Shown here one piece after another: positions 1-13,650 of a stretch of DNA of 64,000 bases; the stretch's first letter is position 1; each line of letters opens with the position of its first letter. The notes under the pieces are model-generated. The model was not told the DNA's origin and did not search any database. It worked only from the letters and a program-made list of their open reading frames with translations. A program made the translations under genes and the position numbers. Source of the stretch: Rhodococcus sp. X156 (GTDB lineage: Bacteria > Actinomycetota > Actinomycetes > Mycobacteriales > Mycobacteriaceae); NCBI RefSeq assembly GCF_004006015.1, contig NZ_CP034766.1, positions 1 through 64,000 on the forward strand, written 5' to 3'.

Positions 1-70
1 TGATGCCCAGGCCGATCCAGCACGCCGTGCGACGTGATCGGTACTTCACGCATCCAGGGGAGGACCGTCA
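1..70 (+). promoter_or_regulatory. dnaA 5' leader, window edge
   Basis: Untranslated sequence in front of dnaA. A strong ribosome binding site (AGGGGAGG, 56-63) lies 7 bases before a GTG codon at 71 and fixes the dnaA start. No DnaA box was seen in these 70 bases. The dnaA promoter is probably further upstream, outside the window. Confidence 0.6.
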
Positions 71-1597
71 GTGGCAGAGGACACACGTGAGCTGCGCTCC
101 GTGTGGGCCGAGGTGGTGGCCGAGCTCGCCTCGTACACCGATGCCACTGGTCGCCCGCTCTCCGCTCAGCAACGGGCATGGCTGCGCCTGACCCGCCCCG
201 TGGGATTCGTCAACGGCTTCGCGCTGCTCGCCGCGCCCAGCGCGTTCGCCAAGGAAGCCATCGAGCGGGTGCTGCGCACCCCGATCACCGACGCGCTCAG
301 CCGCCACCTCGGCAGCGAGGTGATTCTCGCCGTCCGCGTGGACGAGGCGTCCGCGGTGCACGAGGGTGCCGCCGCTGACGGCGTGGCGCCCCGGGGCGAG
401 CACGGCGCCTCCGCTGACGGTGCCGACCACGGCGGCTCCCCCGGGGGCTTCACCGGCGTGGACGACCTCGACGAGGTCGACGAGGAAAAAGACGCGCTGG
501 AGACGATCAACGAGATCTGGCCGAGCTACTCGACCGTGCGCAAGGCGCCTGCCGGGCCGGCCCAGACACGACTGAACGCGAAGTACACCTTCGACACGTT
601 CGTCATCGGCAGCTCCAACCGGTTCCCGCACTCCGCCGCAGTCGCGGTGGCCGAGGCACCGGCCCGCGCGTACAACCCGCTCTTCATCTGGGGCGAGTCC
701 GGGCTGGGCAAGACCCACCTGCTGCACGCGGTCGGCCACTACACCCAGCGCCTCTTCCCTGGCATCCAGGTGCGCTACATCTCCACCGAGGAGTTCACCA
801 ACGACTTCATCAACAGCCTGCGCGACGACCGGAAGGTGGCGTTCCAGCGCCGCTACCGCGACATCGACGTGCTGCTGGTGGACGACATCCAGTTCCTGGA
901 GGGCAAGGAAGGCACCCAGGAGGAGTTCTTCCACACCTTCAACACGCTGCACAACGCGAACAAGCAGATCGTGGTCTCCTCCGACCGGCCACCCAAGCAG
1001 CTGGTGACCCTGGAGGACCGGTTGCGCACCCGCTTCGAGTGGGGCCTGATCACCGACGTCCAGCCACCCGAGCTGGAGACCCGCATCGCCATCCTGCGCA
1101 AGAAGGCGCAGATGGACGGGCTCGCGGTCCCCGACGAGGTACTGGAGTTCATCGCCAGCCGGATCGAGCGCAACATTCGTGAGCTGGAGGGGGCGCTGAT
1201 CCGCGTCACCGCGTTCGCCTCCCTCAACCAGCAGGTGGTGGACCTGGCGCTGGCGGAGATCGTGCTGCGCGACCTGATCCCGGACGCGTCCTCGCTGGAG
1301 ATCAGCGCCGCCACGATCATGGCCGTCACCGCCGAGTACTTCGGCAACTCCCTGGACGAGCTGCGCGGACCGGGCAAGACCCGGGCGGTGGCCCAGGCCA
1401 GGCAGGTCGCGATGTACCTCTGCCGGGAGCTCACCGACCTGTCGCTGCCCAAGATCGGGCAGACCTTCGGCGGCCGGGACCACACCACGGTGATGCACGC
1501 CAACAAGAAGATTCGCAAGGAGATGGCCGAGCGCCGTCGTACCTACGAACAGGTCCAGGAGCTCACCGCCCGGATCAAGCAGCGCTCGCGCAGCTAG
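71..1597 (+). CDS. dnaA: Chromosomal replication initiator protein DnaA
   Basis: DnaA is the AAA+ ATPase that binds DnaA boxes at oriC, opens the duplex and recruits the helicase. The 508-residue product has the four expected parts: an N-terminal interaction domain (about 1-90), a variable acidic linker rich in Gly and Asp (about 95-165), the AAA+ domain and the C-terminal DNA-binding domain. The Walker A motif GESGLGKT is at 208-215, Walker B LLVDDIQ at 268-274, and the domain IV signature [11 protein letters not shown] at 466-476. The GTG start is chosen from the AGGGGAGG site seven bases upstream and the normal N-terminus. The length is normal for actinobacteria. A hairpin follows the stop codon, then the oriC spacer and dnaN. 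Certain call. Confidence 0.98.
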   Translation: MAEDTRELRSVWAEVVAELASYTDATGRPLSAQQRAWLRLTRPVGFVNGFALLAAPSAFAKEAIERVLRTPITDALSRHLGSEVILAVRVDEASAVHEGAAADGVAPRGEHGASADGADHGGSPGGFTGVDDLDEVDEEKDALETINEIWPSYSTVRKAPAGPAQTRLNAKYTFDTFVIGSSNRFPHSAAVAVAEAPARAYNPLFIWGESGLGKTHLLHAVGHYTQRLFPGIQVRYISTEEFTNDFINSLRDDRKVAFQRRYRDIDVLLVDDIQFLEGKEGTQEEFFHTFNTLHNANKQIVVSSDRPPKQLVTLEDRLRTRFEWGLITDVQPPELETRIAILRKKAQMDGLAVPDEVLEFIASRIERNIRELEGALIRVTAFASLNQQVVDLALAEIVLRDLIPDASSLEISAATIMAVTAEYFGNSLDELRGPGKTRAVAQARQVAMYLCRELTDLSLPKIGQTFGGRDHTTVMHANKKIRKEMAERRRTYEQVQELTARIKQRSRS

Positions 1598-1624
1598 CTC
1601 TACCGGCCGATGTCCCGGCCTGCC

Positions 1625-1645
1625 CGACGGCCGGAGAGGCCGTCG
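1625..1645 (+). terminator. Hairpin downstream of dnaA
   Basis: Perfect 8-bp stem CGACGGCC / GGCCGTCG around a GGAGA loop, starting 28 bases after the dnaA stop. There is no clear T run, as is common for actinobacterial terminators. It probably ends dnaA transcription before oriC. Confidence 0.6.
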
Positions 1646-1798
1646 TCGTGCGTCTCAGGACGCGCCCTGTTGACCCCCCTCAGCGCCCTCTGGCGACCCA
1701 TCTCGCGACCCTCCTCGGGCCTTGCTGGCCCGCTCGGACCCCTGCTGGATGTGTGTCCGTGCCCACTCAGCACGCCTGGTGGACGATTAACCCACACC

Positions 1799-1807
1799 TG
1801 TGGACAA
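1799..1807 (-). promoter_or_regulatory. DnaA box in oriC
   Basis: TGTGGACAA, the reverse complement of the mycobacterial consensus TTGTCCACA. It lies in the middle of the dnaA-dnaN spacer. Confidence 0.8.
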
Positions 1808-1976
1808 GCCTGGGGGTAACTCGATTCATCTGGGGACCGAGCGGTGCATGGATGTGCACGCAGCAGATCTGGGGACGGCGGTGCACCTTCCACCCCCTGC
1901 TGGCTCCCCAGCCCGCCACGCCGTCCGATCAGCGCACGAGGTGCTCAGTCCACAGCGTGCACACCCCCTACTGCTG

Positions 1977-2018
1977 TTCCTGTTCTCTCTCTAGAGGGAT
2001 CTCTTTCTAGAGCAGGAA
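1977..2018. repeat. Inverted repeat in the AT-richer part of oriC
   Basis: Arms TTCCTG (1977-1982) and CAGGAA (2013-2018) pair exactly. The stem extends inward through TTCT / AGAG with one T-G pair. The interior holds two CTAGAG motifs and CT-rich sequence that is poorer in G+C than the surroundings. Position and composition suit a duplex-opening element, which is inference. Confidence 0.45.
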
Positions 2019-2027
2019 TGTGCACAA
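2019..2027 (-). promoter_or_regulatory. DnaA box in oriC, one mismatch
   Basis: TGTGCACAA reads TTGTGCACA on the minus strand, which fits TTNTNCACA. It adjoins the inverted repeat at 1977-2018. Confidence 0.65.
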
Positions 2028-2222
2028 CCTCCGTGAACAGCCCTGCTGGGCACCTCGCGCTGCTCGTGCCCAGCAGAGCACCGGGTTCCCAGCACGGGCC
2101 GGAACGCTCTACGGTTGGGCGGCTGCCTCTGCGGGGTGCAGCAGTCCGGGCACGCCAGGTGGGTGGGTCCGGAGCAGGAGCCAGATCGTGAGAGGGAGCC
2201 CGGAGAGCATGGAGTCCTACCG

Positions 2223-3413
2223 ATGAAGTTCCGGGTGGCGCGGGATGAGTTCGCCGACGCAGTGGCCTGGGTTGCGCGCAGCCTTCCCTCGCGTCCACCG
2301 GTACCTGTCCTGGGCGGCGTGCTGCTGTCCACCGGCAGCGTCGAGGGTGCTGACGGCGCGGAGGCCGACGGGCTGACCGTCTCCGGCTTCGACTACGAGG
2401 TGTCGGCACAGGTGGGGGTCTCCGCCGAGGTCGCCGACGGCGGTCGCGTGCTGGTCTCCGGTCGGCTCCTGGCCGACATCACCCGTTCGCTGCCCAACCG
2501 GCCCGTCGACGTGACCGTCGACGGGAGCCGGGTGAACATCCTCTGCGGCAGCGCCCGCTTCTCGCTGCCGACCATGCCGGTCGAGGACTACCCGCAGATG
2601 CCATCGATGCCGGCGGGCACCGGATCGCTGCCGGCCGACGTCTTCGCCGAGGCCGTGGCCCAGGTGGCGGTGGCCGCCGGGCGCGACGACACCCTGCCGA
2701 TGCTCACCGGCGTGCGGGTGGAGATCGAGGGGCCCCGCGTGGTCCTCGCCGCCACCGACCGCTTCCGGCTGGCCGTGCGCACCTTCGAGTGGAAGCCCGA
2801 CGCCGACGAGGTGTCCCTGGCGGTGCTGGTGCCGGCGAAGACCCTGGCCGAGTCGGCGAAGACGCTGACCAGCGGTTCCGGCGAGGTGCAGCTGGCCCTG
2901 GGCACCACCGGCGCTGGCGGCGAGGGCCTGCTCGGCCTGGCCGGTGCCGGCCGGCGCACCACCACCCGGCTGCTCGACGCCGACTTCCCCAAGTTCCGCC
3001 AGCTCCTGCCCGCCGAGCACGCGGCAGTGGCCGACGTGGCCGTCGCCCCGCTGGTCGAGGCGATCAAGCGGGTCTCCCTGATGGCCGAGCGCGGCGCGCA
3101 GGTGCGGATGGAGTTCAGCGAGGAAGGCCTGCGCCTGACCGCCGGCGGGGACGACGAGGGCAAGGCCGAGGAGGAGCTGCCGGCCGAGTTCACCGGCGAG
3201 CCCCTGGTCATCGCGTTCAACCCCGGGTACCTGCTCGACGGCCTCTCGGTGCTGCACAGCGAGCGGGTGTCCATGGGATTCACCACCGCGAGCCGGCCCG
3301 CCGTGCTGCGGCCCACCGACCCGGACGCCCCCGCGCTCGAGGGCCCGGGCCCGTTCCCGGCGCCGGACAGCGAGTACACCTACCTGCTGATGCCGGTGCG
3401 GCTGCCGGGCTGA
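2223..3413 (+). CDS. dnaN: DNA polymerase III sliding clamp, beta subunit
   Basis: DnaN forms the ring-shaped dimer that tethers the replicative polymerase to DNA. The 396-residue product has the normal length for three clamp domains (about 1-125, 130-260 and 265-396) and ends in the typical clamp C-terminus with the MPVRLPG motif. The ATG at 2223 is chosen because the sequence begins [10 protein letters not shown] as in other clamps and GGAG lies eight bases upstream. The longer open frame from 2115 runs through oriC sequence without clamp similarity. gnd follows after 41 bases, so dnaN-gnd-recF-dciA is probably one transcription unit. Confidence 0.97.
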   Translation: MKFRVARDEFADAVAWVARSLPSRPPVPVLGGVLLSTGSVEGADGAEADGLTVSGFDYEVSAQVGVSAEVADGGRVLVSGRLLADITRSLPNRPVDVTVDGSRVNILCGSARFSLPTMPVEDYPQMPSMPAGTGSLPADVFAEAVAQVAVAAGRDDTLPMLTGVRVEIEGPRVVLAATDRFRLAVRTFEWKPDADEVSLAVLVPAKTLAESAKTLTSGSGEVQLALGTTGAGGEGLLGLAGAGRRTTTRLLDADFPKFRQLLPAEHAAVADVAVAPLVEAIKRVSLMAERGAQVRMEFSEEGLRLTAGGDDEGKAEEELPAEFTGEPLVIAFNPGYLLDGLSVLHSERVSMGFTTASRPAVLRPTDPDAPALEGPGPFPAPDSEYTYLLMPVRLPG

Positions 3414-3454
3414 CCCGGCACCCTGGACACCACCGCGGGCAGGAAGGCGCAGAC

Positions 3455-4381
3455 ATGGAGATCGGACTCATCGGGCTCGGCAAGATGGGCTTCAACATGC
3501 GCGAGCGGCTGCGGGGTGCGGGCATCGGCGTGGTGGGCTACGACCCGCGGCCGGAGGTCAGCGACGTCCCCACCCTGGCCGCGCTGGCCGAGGCGTTGCC
3601 CGCCCCCCGGGTGGTGTGGGTGATGGTGCCCTCCGGCGCCATCACCCGGGACACCATCACCGCCCTGGGGCAGGTGCTCTCCCCGGGTGACCTGGTGATC
3701 GACGGGGGCAACTCCCAGTACACCGACGACCAGCCGCACGCCGCCGAGCTGGGCCAGCTGGGCATCGGCTACCTCGACTGCGGGGTGTCCGGTGGAATCT
3801 GGGGGCTGGAGAACGGCTACGGACTGATGGTGGGGGGCGACGTCGCGCACGTGGAGATGGCCATGCCGGTCTTCGACGCGCTGCGCCCGACCGGCCCGCG
3901 GGAGAACGGGTTCTCCCACGCCGGGCCGGTGGGTGCCGGGCACTACGCCAAGATGGTGCACAACGGCATCGAGTACGGATTGATGCAGGCCTACGCGGAG
4001 GGCTACGAGCTGCTCAAGGCCTCCCAGCTGGTGGAGAACGTCCCGGCAGTGCTGCAGGGCTGGTCGGAGGGGACGGTCGTGCGCTCCTGGCTGCTGGACC
4101 TGCTGGTCAGGGCGCTGCAGGAGGATCCCGGCCTGGACGCGATCTCTGGCTGGACCGCTGACTCCGGCGAGGGCCGCTGGACGGTGCTGGAGGCGATCGA
4201 CCACGCCGTCCCGCTGCCGGTGATCTCGGCCGCGCTCTTCGCCCGCTTCGCCTCCCGGCAGGAGGAGTCCCCTGCGATGAAGGCGGTGTCCGCGCTGCGC
4301 AACCAGTTCGGCGGGCACGCCAGCCGCAGCTCCAGCTCCACCGGCCCCGACGCCCCCGGCACGCCGGGCAGCGCGGACTGA
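3455..4381 (+). CDS. gnd: 6-phosphogluconate dehydrogenase (decarboxylating), short form
   Basis: The enzyme oxidatively decarboxylates 6-phosphogluconate to ribulose 5-phosphate with NAD(P). At 308 residues this is the short GndA/YqeC-like type, not the ~470-residue enterobacterial form. The Rossmann motif [12 protein letters not shown] is at the N-terminus. Substrate-binding motifs [20 protein letters not shown] and the catalytic [16 protein letters not shown] follow. A Ser/Gly/Pro-rich tail ends the protein. Its place between dnaN and recF is a conserved actinobacterial arrangement with no known link to replication. The recF start lies one base past its stop, so the two are translationally coupled. 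zwf at 37.8-39.2 kb supplies the first step of the same pathway. Confidence 0.95.
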   Translation: MEIGLIGLGKMGFNMRERLRGAGIGVVGYDPRPEVSDVPTLAALAEALPAPRVVWVMVPSGAITRDTITALGQVLSPGDLVIDGGNSQYTDDQPHAAELGQLGIGYLDCGVSGGIWGLENGYGLMVGGDVAHVEMAMPVFDALRPTGPRENGFSHAGPVGAGHYAKMVHNGIEYGLMQAYAEGYELLKASQLVENVPAVLQGWSEGTVVRSWLLDLLVRALQEDPGLDAISGWTADSGEGRWTVLEAIDHAVPLPVISAALFARFASRQEESPAMKAVSALRNQFGGHASRSSSSTGPDAPGTPGSAD

Positions 4382-4382
4382 G

Positions 4383-5606
4383 GTGTACGTCCGTCACCTC
4401 GGAGTCACCGACTTCCGCTCCTGGAGCAGCGCGGAGCTGACTCTCACCCCAGGCGTCACCGTGCTGCTCGGCGCCAACGGCAACGGCAAGACCAACCTGG
4501 TGGAGGCGCTGGGCTACCTGGCCACCTTGTCCTCGCACCGGGTCTCCTCCGACGGGCCCCTGGTCCGCGCCGGCGCCGACCGGGCGATCGCCCGCGCCGC
4601 GGTGGTCAACCAGCAGCGTGAGCTGCTGGTCGAGGTGGAGATCACGCCCGGCAAGGCCAACCGCGCTCGGATCAACCGCTCTCCGGTCCGCCGCGCGCGC
4701 GAGGTGCTGGGCATCCTGCGCACCGTGCTGTTCGCCCCGGAGGACCTGGCCCTGGTGCGGGGTGACCCGGGTGAGCGCCGCCGCTTCCTGGACGAGCTGA
4801 TGGTGAGCCGAGCGCCCCGCCTGGCCGGGGTGCGGGCCGACTACGACCGCGTGCTGCGCCAGCGGTCGGCCCTGCTCAAGACCGCCGGGGCGGCGCTGCG
4901 CCGCAGCGGTTCCGCCGGTGACGCCGCCGCTACCCTGGACGTGTGGGACGGCCACCTCGCCGAGCTCGGGTCACAGCTGCTCGCCGGCCGGCTGGACCTG
5001 CTGACCGAGCTCGCCCCGCACGTCAGCGACTCCTACGCCGCGCTGGCCCCGGAGTCGCGGCCGGCGCGGCTGCACTACCGCAGCAGCCTGGGCGACGCCT
5101 TCCCCAGCCCGACGGCCGGGCCGGGCTACGGCGAGCCGGGCGCGGAGCGGGCGGACGCGGAGCTGCTCGAGGCGTGCCTGCTCAGCGAGCTGGCGCGAGT
5201 GCGCCGGTCAGAGATCGAGCGCGGGGTGTGCCTGGTGGGCCCGCACCGCGACGACGTGGACCTGCAGCTGGGCGCGCAACCGGCGAAGGGCTACGCCAGC
5301 CACGGCGAGTCGTGGTCCTACGCGCTGGCGCTACGGCTGGGCAGCTTCTCCCTGCAGCGAACCGACGGCACCGACCCCGTGCTGGTGCTCGACGACGTGT
5401 TCGCCGAGCTGGACCGCCGCCGCCGCGCCGCGCTGGCGCACGTGGCCGCCGGCGCCGAGCAGGTGCTGATCACCGCGGCGGTGGGTGCGGACGTCCCCGC
5501 CGAGCTGGCAGGCACTCGCTACCGGGTGGATGCTGACGCCGGACGCGACGGCGCCACCCGCACCAGCACCATCGAGGTGGAGGAGGCAGCGCATGGGTCG
5601 ACCTGA
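4383..5606 (+). CDS. recF: DNA replication and repair ATPase RecF
   Basis: RecF is an SMC-like ATPase that helps RecOR load RecA at gaps and stalled forks. The 407-residue protein begins at a GTG placed one base after the gnd stop. Walker A GANGNGKT is at 30-37. The conserved Walker B stretch [12 protein letters not shown] ends at D344, and a signature-like segment ([12 protein letters not shown]) precedes it. The length is normal. The last 14 bases overlap the start of dciA. Confidence 0.96.
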   Translation: MYVRHLGVTDFRSWSSAELTLTPGVTVLLGANGNGKTNLVEALGYLATLSSHRVSSDGPLVRAGADRAIARAAVVNQQRELLVEVEITPGKANRARINRSPVRRAREVLGILRTVLFAPEDLALVRGDPGERRRFLDELMVSRAPRLAGVRADYDRVLRQRSALLKTAGAALRRSGSAGDAAATLDVWDGHLAELGSQLLAGRLDLLTELAPHVSDSYAALAPESRPARLHYRSSLGDAFPSPTAGPGYGEPGAERADAELLEACLLSELARVRRSEIERGVCLVGPHRDDVDLQLGAQPAKGYASHGESWSYALALRLGSFSLQRTDGTDPVLVLDDVFAELDRRRRAALAHVAAGAEQVLITAAVGADVPAELAGTRYRVDADAGRDGATRTSTIEVEEAAHGST

Positions 5607-6231
5607 AGATGAGGGTTATCCCCCGGTTGTGGACAACACTGGGGACAACCTGTCGACAACTTCTCCCGGAGCCGCTGCGGGAGAGCCGGAGCAGCCGGCC
5701 GCGCCGGTGGAGGAGGGGCGCGGCGTGGACCTCGCGCGCCGCGCGCTGGAGGAGGCGCGGGCGCAGGCCAAGGAGCGCGGCGTGGGCATCCACGCCCGGC
5801 GCGTGCCGGTGCGTCGCGGCGGCATCAAGTCCGGATCCGCACGGCGTCGTCGCTGGTCAGGGCCGGGATCGGACGACCGCGACCCCCAGCTGCTGGGCCA
5901 CCTCACCAACAAGCTGGTGCAGGCGCGGGGCTGGTCGGAGGAGGTCTCGGCCGGCTCGGTGCTCGGCCGGTGGGACAACCTGGTCGGGCCGGACATCGCC
6001 TCGCACGCCAAGCCGGTGTCGCTGCAGAACGGTGAGCTGACGGTCCAGGCGGAATCCACAGCCTGGGCCACCCAGCTGCGCACCATGCAGCGCCAGCTGC
6101 TGGCCACCATCGCCGCTGCGGTCGGTGACGGCGTGGTCACCCGGATCACCTTCCACGGCCCGAGCGCCCCCAGCTGGCGGCGCGGAGAGCGGCACGTGCG
6201 CGGCCGGGGCCCCAGAGACACCTACGGCTGA
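5593..6231 (+). CDS. dciA: DciA-type replication protein (DUF721)
   Basis: DUF721 proteins of this position (Rv0004 in M. tuberculosis) are the DciA helicase-associated initiation factor. The 212-residue product has a disordered N-terminus rich in Pro, Glu and Ala, a basic stretch (about 70-90), the motif RRWSGPG, the DUF721 fold with [15 protein letters not shown] and STAWATQLR, and the conserved end [10 protein letters not shown]. The ATG overlaps the recF 3' end, so it is coupled to recF. The codons for residues 12-23 carry a phased row of DnaA-box-like sites (5628-5659), listed separately. Confidence 0.9.
   Translation: MGRPEDEGYPPVVDNTGDNLSTTSPGAAAGEPEQPAAPVEEGRGVDLARRALEEARAQAKERGVGIHARRVPVRRGGIKSGSARRRRWSGPGSDDRDPQLLGHLTNKLVQARGWSEEVSAGSVLGRWDNLVGPDIASHAKPVSLQNGELTVQAESTAWATQLRTMQRQLLATIAAAVGDGVVTRITFHGPSAPSWRRGERHVRGRGPRDTYG
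5628..5659 (-). promoter_or_regulatory. Phased triplet of DnaA-box-like sites inside dciA
   Basis: Three 9-mers in one orientation: TGTGGACAA (5628-5636, perfect), TGGGGACAA (5640-5648, one mismatch) and TGTCGACAA (5651-5659, one mismatch). They start 12 and 11 bases apart, close to one helical turn each. TTATCCCCC (5617-5625) lies just upstream in the opposite orientation. Binding is inference. Confidence 0.5.
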
Positions 6232-8403
<2,172 letters not shown>

Positions 8404-8535
8404 CCCGCTGGCGGCCGCCCCCGGCCGCGCCACCCCCCGCTGCGGAGCCCGGCCCGTGCGCAGCGCCGACACCGCGGGCGCGAGCCACCTGAACACCCTG
8501 TCGGCACCCCACCAGAATCCCCGAAGGAGCACCAC

Positions 8536-11069
<2,534 letters not shown>

Positions 11070-11073
<4 letters not shown>

Positions 11074-11885
11074 GCACTCCTCCCCGCCCCGGCGGGTCTG
11101 ATCAGGGTGCCCCGCGGCCGGAGCAGCGCGGCGGTGAGCGTCCCGCCGCCCGGGGCGGCAACGGCTCCTCCGGTGGCGCCGGCGAGCCTCGGCGCTCCGA
11201 GCCGGCACCCTGGCAGCGCGGTGGCACCGGCCGGGGCGGCGCGCCGGGGCTGGACGCCCCCACCACGCAGATGAGGCGCCCGGACCTGTCCCAGGAGATG
11301 CCGGACCTCTCCTCGGTGCCCCGCACCAGCGGGGGCCGTCCACCGGCGGGCAACCCGGCGCCTGCCCGGCGCGGGGAGGCCCGAACGGGCAACGGCCAGG
11401 GTGGCACCGCCCGCCCGGCCACCGACCCGCGGGCACGCGACCGGCGGCCGGCCGAGGGCGAGCGGCGGGCCGAGGGCGAGCGGCGGGCCACGGCCACCGT
11501 GCAGCGCGGCCGCAAGGGTCCGCGCCGCGCGAGCCTGCAGGTCAAGCACTTCGACCCGTGGTCGGTGCTGAAGCTGTCGCTGGTGCTGTCCTTCGCGCTG
11601 TTCCTGGTGTGGATGGTGGCGGTGGGCGTGCTGTACCTGGTGCTGGACGGCATGGGCGTCTGGGACCGGCTGAACACCACCTTCACCGACTTCGTCTCGG
11701 TCAACGACCCCAACGCCGAGAGCTCACCGCTCATCGGGCCGGGCCGGGTGTTCGGCGTGGCCGCCATCGTCGGTGCGATCAACATCGTGCTGCTGACCGC
11801 ACTGGCCACCATCAGCTCGTTCATCTACAACCTCACGTCCGACCTGGTCGGCGGCGTGGAGGTCACTCTCACCGAGCGCGACTGA
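11070..11885 (+). CDS. DUF3566 membrane protein of the gyrA operon
   Basis: This is the positional and sequence counterpart of Rv0007. The 271-residue protein has a long disordered cytoplasmic N-terminus (about 1-160) rich in Pro, Gly, Arg and Ala with [13 protein letters not shown] repeats. A DUF3566 domain follows with two transmembrane helices, one at about 170-192 and one at about 230-255. The function is unknown. Translation is coupled to gyrA through an ATGA overlap. A terminator hairpin starts four bases after the stop. Confidence 0.85.
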
Positions 11886-11889
11886 GCGT

Positions 11890-11930
11890 CCGTGCGGCAG
11901 CGTTCCCGACCGCTGCCGTACGGGCGTTTT
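11890..11930 (+). terminator. Terminator of the gyrA operon
   Basis: A 13-bp stem (11890-11902 with 11911-11923, one G-T pair) around an 8-base loop, followed by GCGTTTT. It closes the gyrA-DUF3566 unit just before the tRNA-Ile promoter. Confidence 0.75.
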
Positions 11931-11958
11931 GGTACGACCCGGGCCGGTACGGTAACCT
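11929..11958 (+). promoter_or_regulatory. Promoter of tRNA-Ile
   Basis: TTGGTA (11929-11934), an 18-base spacer and TAACCT (11953-11958, TANNNT type). The predicted start point is a few bases ahead of the tRNA at 11972. Confidence 0.55.
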
Positions 11959-11971
11959 CGGTCCGGCATCG

Positions 11972-12045
11972 GGGCCTATAGCTCAGACGGTTAGAGCGCT
12001 TCCCTGATAAGGAAGAGGTCGGTGGTTCAAGTCCACCTAGGCCCA
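11972..12045 (+). tRNA. tRNA-Ile (GAT)
   Basis: A complete cloverleaf. The acceptor GGGCCTA pairs with TAGGCCC, the anticodon stem is CTTCC / GGAAG with loop CTGATAA (anticodon GAT, 12006-12008), and the T arm contains GGTTCAAGTCC. The discriminator is A and CCA is not encoded. tRNA-Ile then tRNA-Ala after gyrA is the mycobacterial order. Confidence 0.97.
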
Positions 12046-12078
12046 CGAGATCCGTTGATCGAAGGAGTGTCAGTCGGC

Positions 12079-12246
12079 ATGAGGATGCTCCTGGTCGCAG
12101 CCCTGGCCGCCGCGGCGGCCGGGTTCGCCCGGGCCCGAGCCCGGCAGCGCTCGACGGATCCATGGCACGAGGCGACCGAGCCGGCAGTGTCGGCGCAGCC
12201 GTCCTCGGGCAGGCACGCAGCACCAGAACCCCCCGCGGGAAGCTAG
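12079..12246 (+). CDS. DLW-39-family-like small protein
   Basis: A 55-residue product between the two tRNAs, where many actinobacteria encode the DLW-39 microprotein. It has a hydrophobic Ala/Leu N-terminal segment (about 3-16), a short basic stretch with RARARQRS, and TDPWHEATEP, which resembles the family motif DLWxEAT with Leu changed to Pro. It is longer than the usual ~39 residues because of a Pro/Ser tail. AAGGAG at 12062-12067 lies 11 bases before the ATG. An in-frame GTG at 12067 is too close to that site to be likely. Function unknown. The family assignment rests on position and motif. Confidence 0.65.
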   Translation: MRMLLVAALAAAAAGFARARARQRSTDPWHEATEPAVSAQPSSGRHAAPEPPAGS

Positions 12247-12260
12247 GCAGCAGCCCACCC

Positions 12261-12336
12261 GGGGACGTAGCTCAATTGGCAGAGCACTGCCTTTGCAAGG
12301 CAGGGGTTAGGGGTTCGATTCCCCTCGTCTCCACCA
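12261..12336 (+). tRNA. tRNA-Ala (TGC)
   Basis: The acceptor GGGGACG pairs with CGTCTCC (one G-T pair), the anticodon stem is CTGCC / GGCAG with loop TTTGCAA (anticodon TGC, 12294-12296), and the T loop is TTCGATT. Discriminator A is at 12333 and CCA is encoded (12334-12336), unlike the two other tRNAs in the window. Confidence 0.97.
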
Positions 12337-12338
12337 GC

Positions 12339-12378
12339 ACAGGCCCCGTCCCCGCGTGATCGCGGAGGCGGGGCCTGT
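12339..12378. terminator. Bidirectional terminator between tRNA-Ala and the cwsA-like gene
   Basis: Perfect 10-bp arms ACAGGCCCCG and CGGGGCCTGT with a 20-base interior that can pair partly. It lies between converging units (tRNA-Ala on plus, the cwsA-like gene on minus) and can serve both. Confidence 0.7.
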
Positions 12379-12407
12379 CCCATGTCCAGGGCTGGCTCGG
12401 TCCAGGG

Positions 12408-12926
12408 CTACTCGGTGGTGCGGCCCGCGCCCTCCGGAGCCCCGTTCGTGCCCGCGGGGGCGGCGCTGGGAGCAGTGGTGCCGTTCAGCGTCCGCACGCT
12501 CGGCGGGGCGTCTGCCGGCGGCGGCGCCACCGGCCGGCGGGAGGCCACCACGGCGGCGGCAGCGGCACCCCCGACGAGCAGCACGGCCACCAGCGGCCAG
12601 CGGCGTCGCTTCTTGGGCGGGTCGATGCGGCGGGCCAGGCCGGCGCGCACCTCGGCCACGTCCAGCAGCTCGGGCAGGCTCAGCTCCGGCAGGCTCACCC
12701 GGGCGACCAGCTCACGCCCGGCCTCCCCGGTCTGACGCAGGCGGCGCTCGGCCCGCTTGGCTGCCGCACCCTGGGCGGCCTTGACGGTCATCTTGGCCGC
12801 ACCCAGACCGGCGACTGCGCCACTCTGGCTGAGCTTGACCGATCCACGGCGGGCGGCCCGCACGCCGGTGCCGACCACTCGGCCGGTCTCCTCGCCGAGC
12901 TTGGACAACACGGTCACCTCGTTCAT
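12408..12926 (-). CDS. cwsA: CwsA-like membrane protein
   Basis: This 172-residue protein stands where Rv0008c (CwsA) stands in M. tuberculosis, between tRNA-Ala and ppiA on the opposite strand. CwsA is known to interact with CrgA and Wag31 in cell division and polar growth. The layout agrees: a cytoplasmic Ala/Arg-rich helical region (about 1-105), a basic stop (PPKKRRR), one transmembrane helix (about 112-130) and an external Pro/Ala-rich tail with PPSV, much like the mycobacterial tail. The ATG at 12926 is preceded by GAAGGAGTG. Sequence similarity over the N-terminal half is weak, so the name rests on position and layout. Confidence 0.6.
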   Translation of the reverse strand: MNEVTVLSKLGEETGRVVGTGVRAARRGSVKLSQSGAVAGLGAAKMTVKAAQGAAAKRAERRLRQTGEAGRELVARVSLPELSLPELLDVAEVRAGLARRIDPPKKRRRWPLVAVLLVGGAAAAAVVASRRPVAPPPADAPPSVRTLNGTTAPSAAPAGTNGAPEGAGRTTE

Positions 12927-12992
12927 CGTCACTCCTTCTCGCTGGTACCTGCCCAGCACAGGCTGGATCGCCTGAGTCCGGTGGGTCGCAGC

Positions 12993-13063
12993 CCATCCTG
13001 CCCGCCCCACGACAGCCAGGTCGGACGGGGCGCGACGTCGGATTGCCCAGGATGGCAGGATGG
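12993..13063. repeat. Inverted repeat between cwsA-like gene and ppiA
   Basis: Perfect 10-bp arms CCATCCTGCC (12993-13002) and GGCAGGATGG (13054-13063) flank the middle of a divergent promoter region. A second partial copy, AGGATGGCAGGATGG, makes the right arm a short direct repeat. It may be a regulator site or an mRNA hairpin. Confidence 0.4.
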
Positions 13064-13067
13064 ATTG

Positions 13068-13619
13068 GTGACTTCCTCAGAGAACAAGACCGCTGCCCCC
13101 GCCACCGCCACGGCGACGCTGCACACCAACCGCGGCGACATCCGCATCGCGCTGTTCGGCAACCACGCGCCCAAGACGGTCGCGAACTTCGTCGGGCTGG
13201 CCGACGGCAGCAAGGACTACTCGGAGAAGAACGCCCAGGGCGGGACCTCCGGGCCGTTCTACGACGGGTCGGTCTTCCACCGCATCATCGACAACTTCAT
13301 GATCCAGGGCGGCGACCCCACGGGCACCGGCCGCGGCGGCCCGGGCTACCGCTTCGAGGACGAGTTCCACCCGGAGCTGCAGTTCGACCGCAAGTACCTG
13401 CTGGCCATGGCCAACGCCGGCCCGGGCACCAACGGCTCGCAGTTCTTCATCACCACGGCCCTGACCCCGCACCTCAACCGCAAGCACACCATCTTCGGCG
13501 AGGTCGTGGACGAGGAGTCCCGCAAGGTCGTCGACGCCATCGGCACCACCGCCGTGGACCGCAGCGACCGTCCGGTCGAGCCCGTGGTCATCGAGCGCGT
13601 CACCGTCGAGCAGGTCTGA
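13068..13619 (+). CDS. ppiA: Peptidyl-prolyl cis-trans isomerase, cyclophilin type
   Basis: This cyclophilin catalyses proline isomerisation in protein folding. The 183-residue product carries the cyclophilin core: [19 protein letters not shown] with the catalytic Arg, the central strand motif [31 protein letters not shown], and HTIFGEV. No signal peptide is visible, so it is cytoplasmic like Rv0009. The start is the GTG at 13068 (MTSSENK), with GGCAGGA seven bases upstream. The longer frame from 12981 adds unrelated residues. Confidence 0.93.
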   Translation: MTSSENKTAAPATATATLHTNRGDIRIALFGNHAPKTVANFVGLADGSKDYSEKNAQGGTSGPFYDGSVFHRIIDNFMIQGGDPTGTGRGGPGYRFEDEFHPELQFDRKYLLAMANAGPGTNGSQFFITTALTPHLNRKHTIFGEVVDEESRKVVDAIGTTAVDRSDRPVEPVVIERVTVEQV

Positions 13620-13650
13620 CCGACGCACTGACACCTCTGGTCACGCTGCG

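Larger units (their letters stand above)
1598..2222. other. oriC: Chromosomal replication origin region (oriC)
   Basis: This 625-base non-coding gap between dnaA and dnaN is the usual oriC position in mycobacteria and relatives. It contains a perfect DnaA box (TGTGGACAA, 1799-1807), a near-perfect one (TGTGCACAA, 2019-2027), two direct copies of ATCTGGGGAC (1828-1837 and 1867-1876), and an AT-richer stretch with CTAGAG motifs inside an inverted repeat (1977-2018). Only two sites match TTNTNCACA closely, so most binding sites, if present, must be degenerate, as is known for mycobacterial oriC. The reading frames through this stretch have no recognisable product. Confidence 0.85.

Noticed and set aside
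2115-2222. Upstream extension of dnaN
   Set aside because: The extra residues come from oriC sequence and do not resemble the clamp; the ATG at 2223 has a ribosome site and the family N-terminus.
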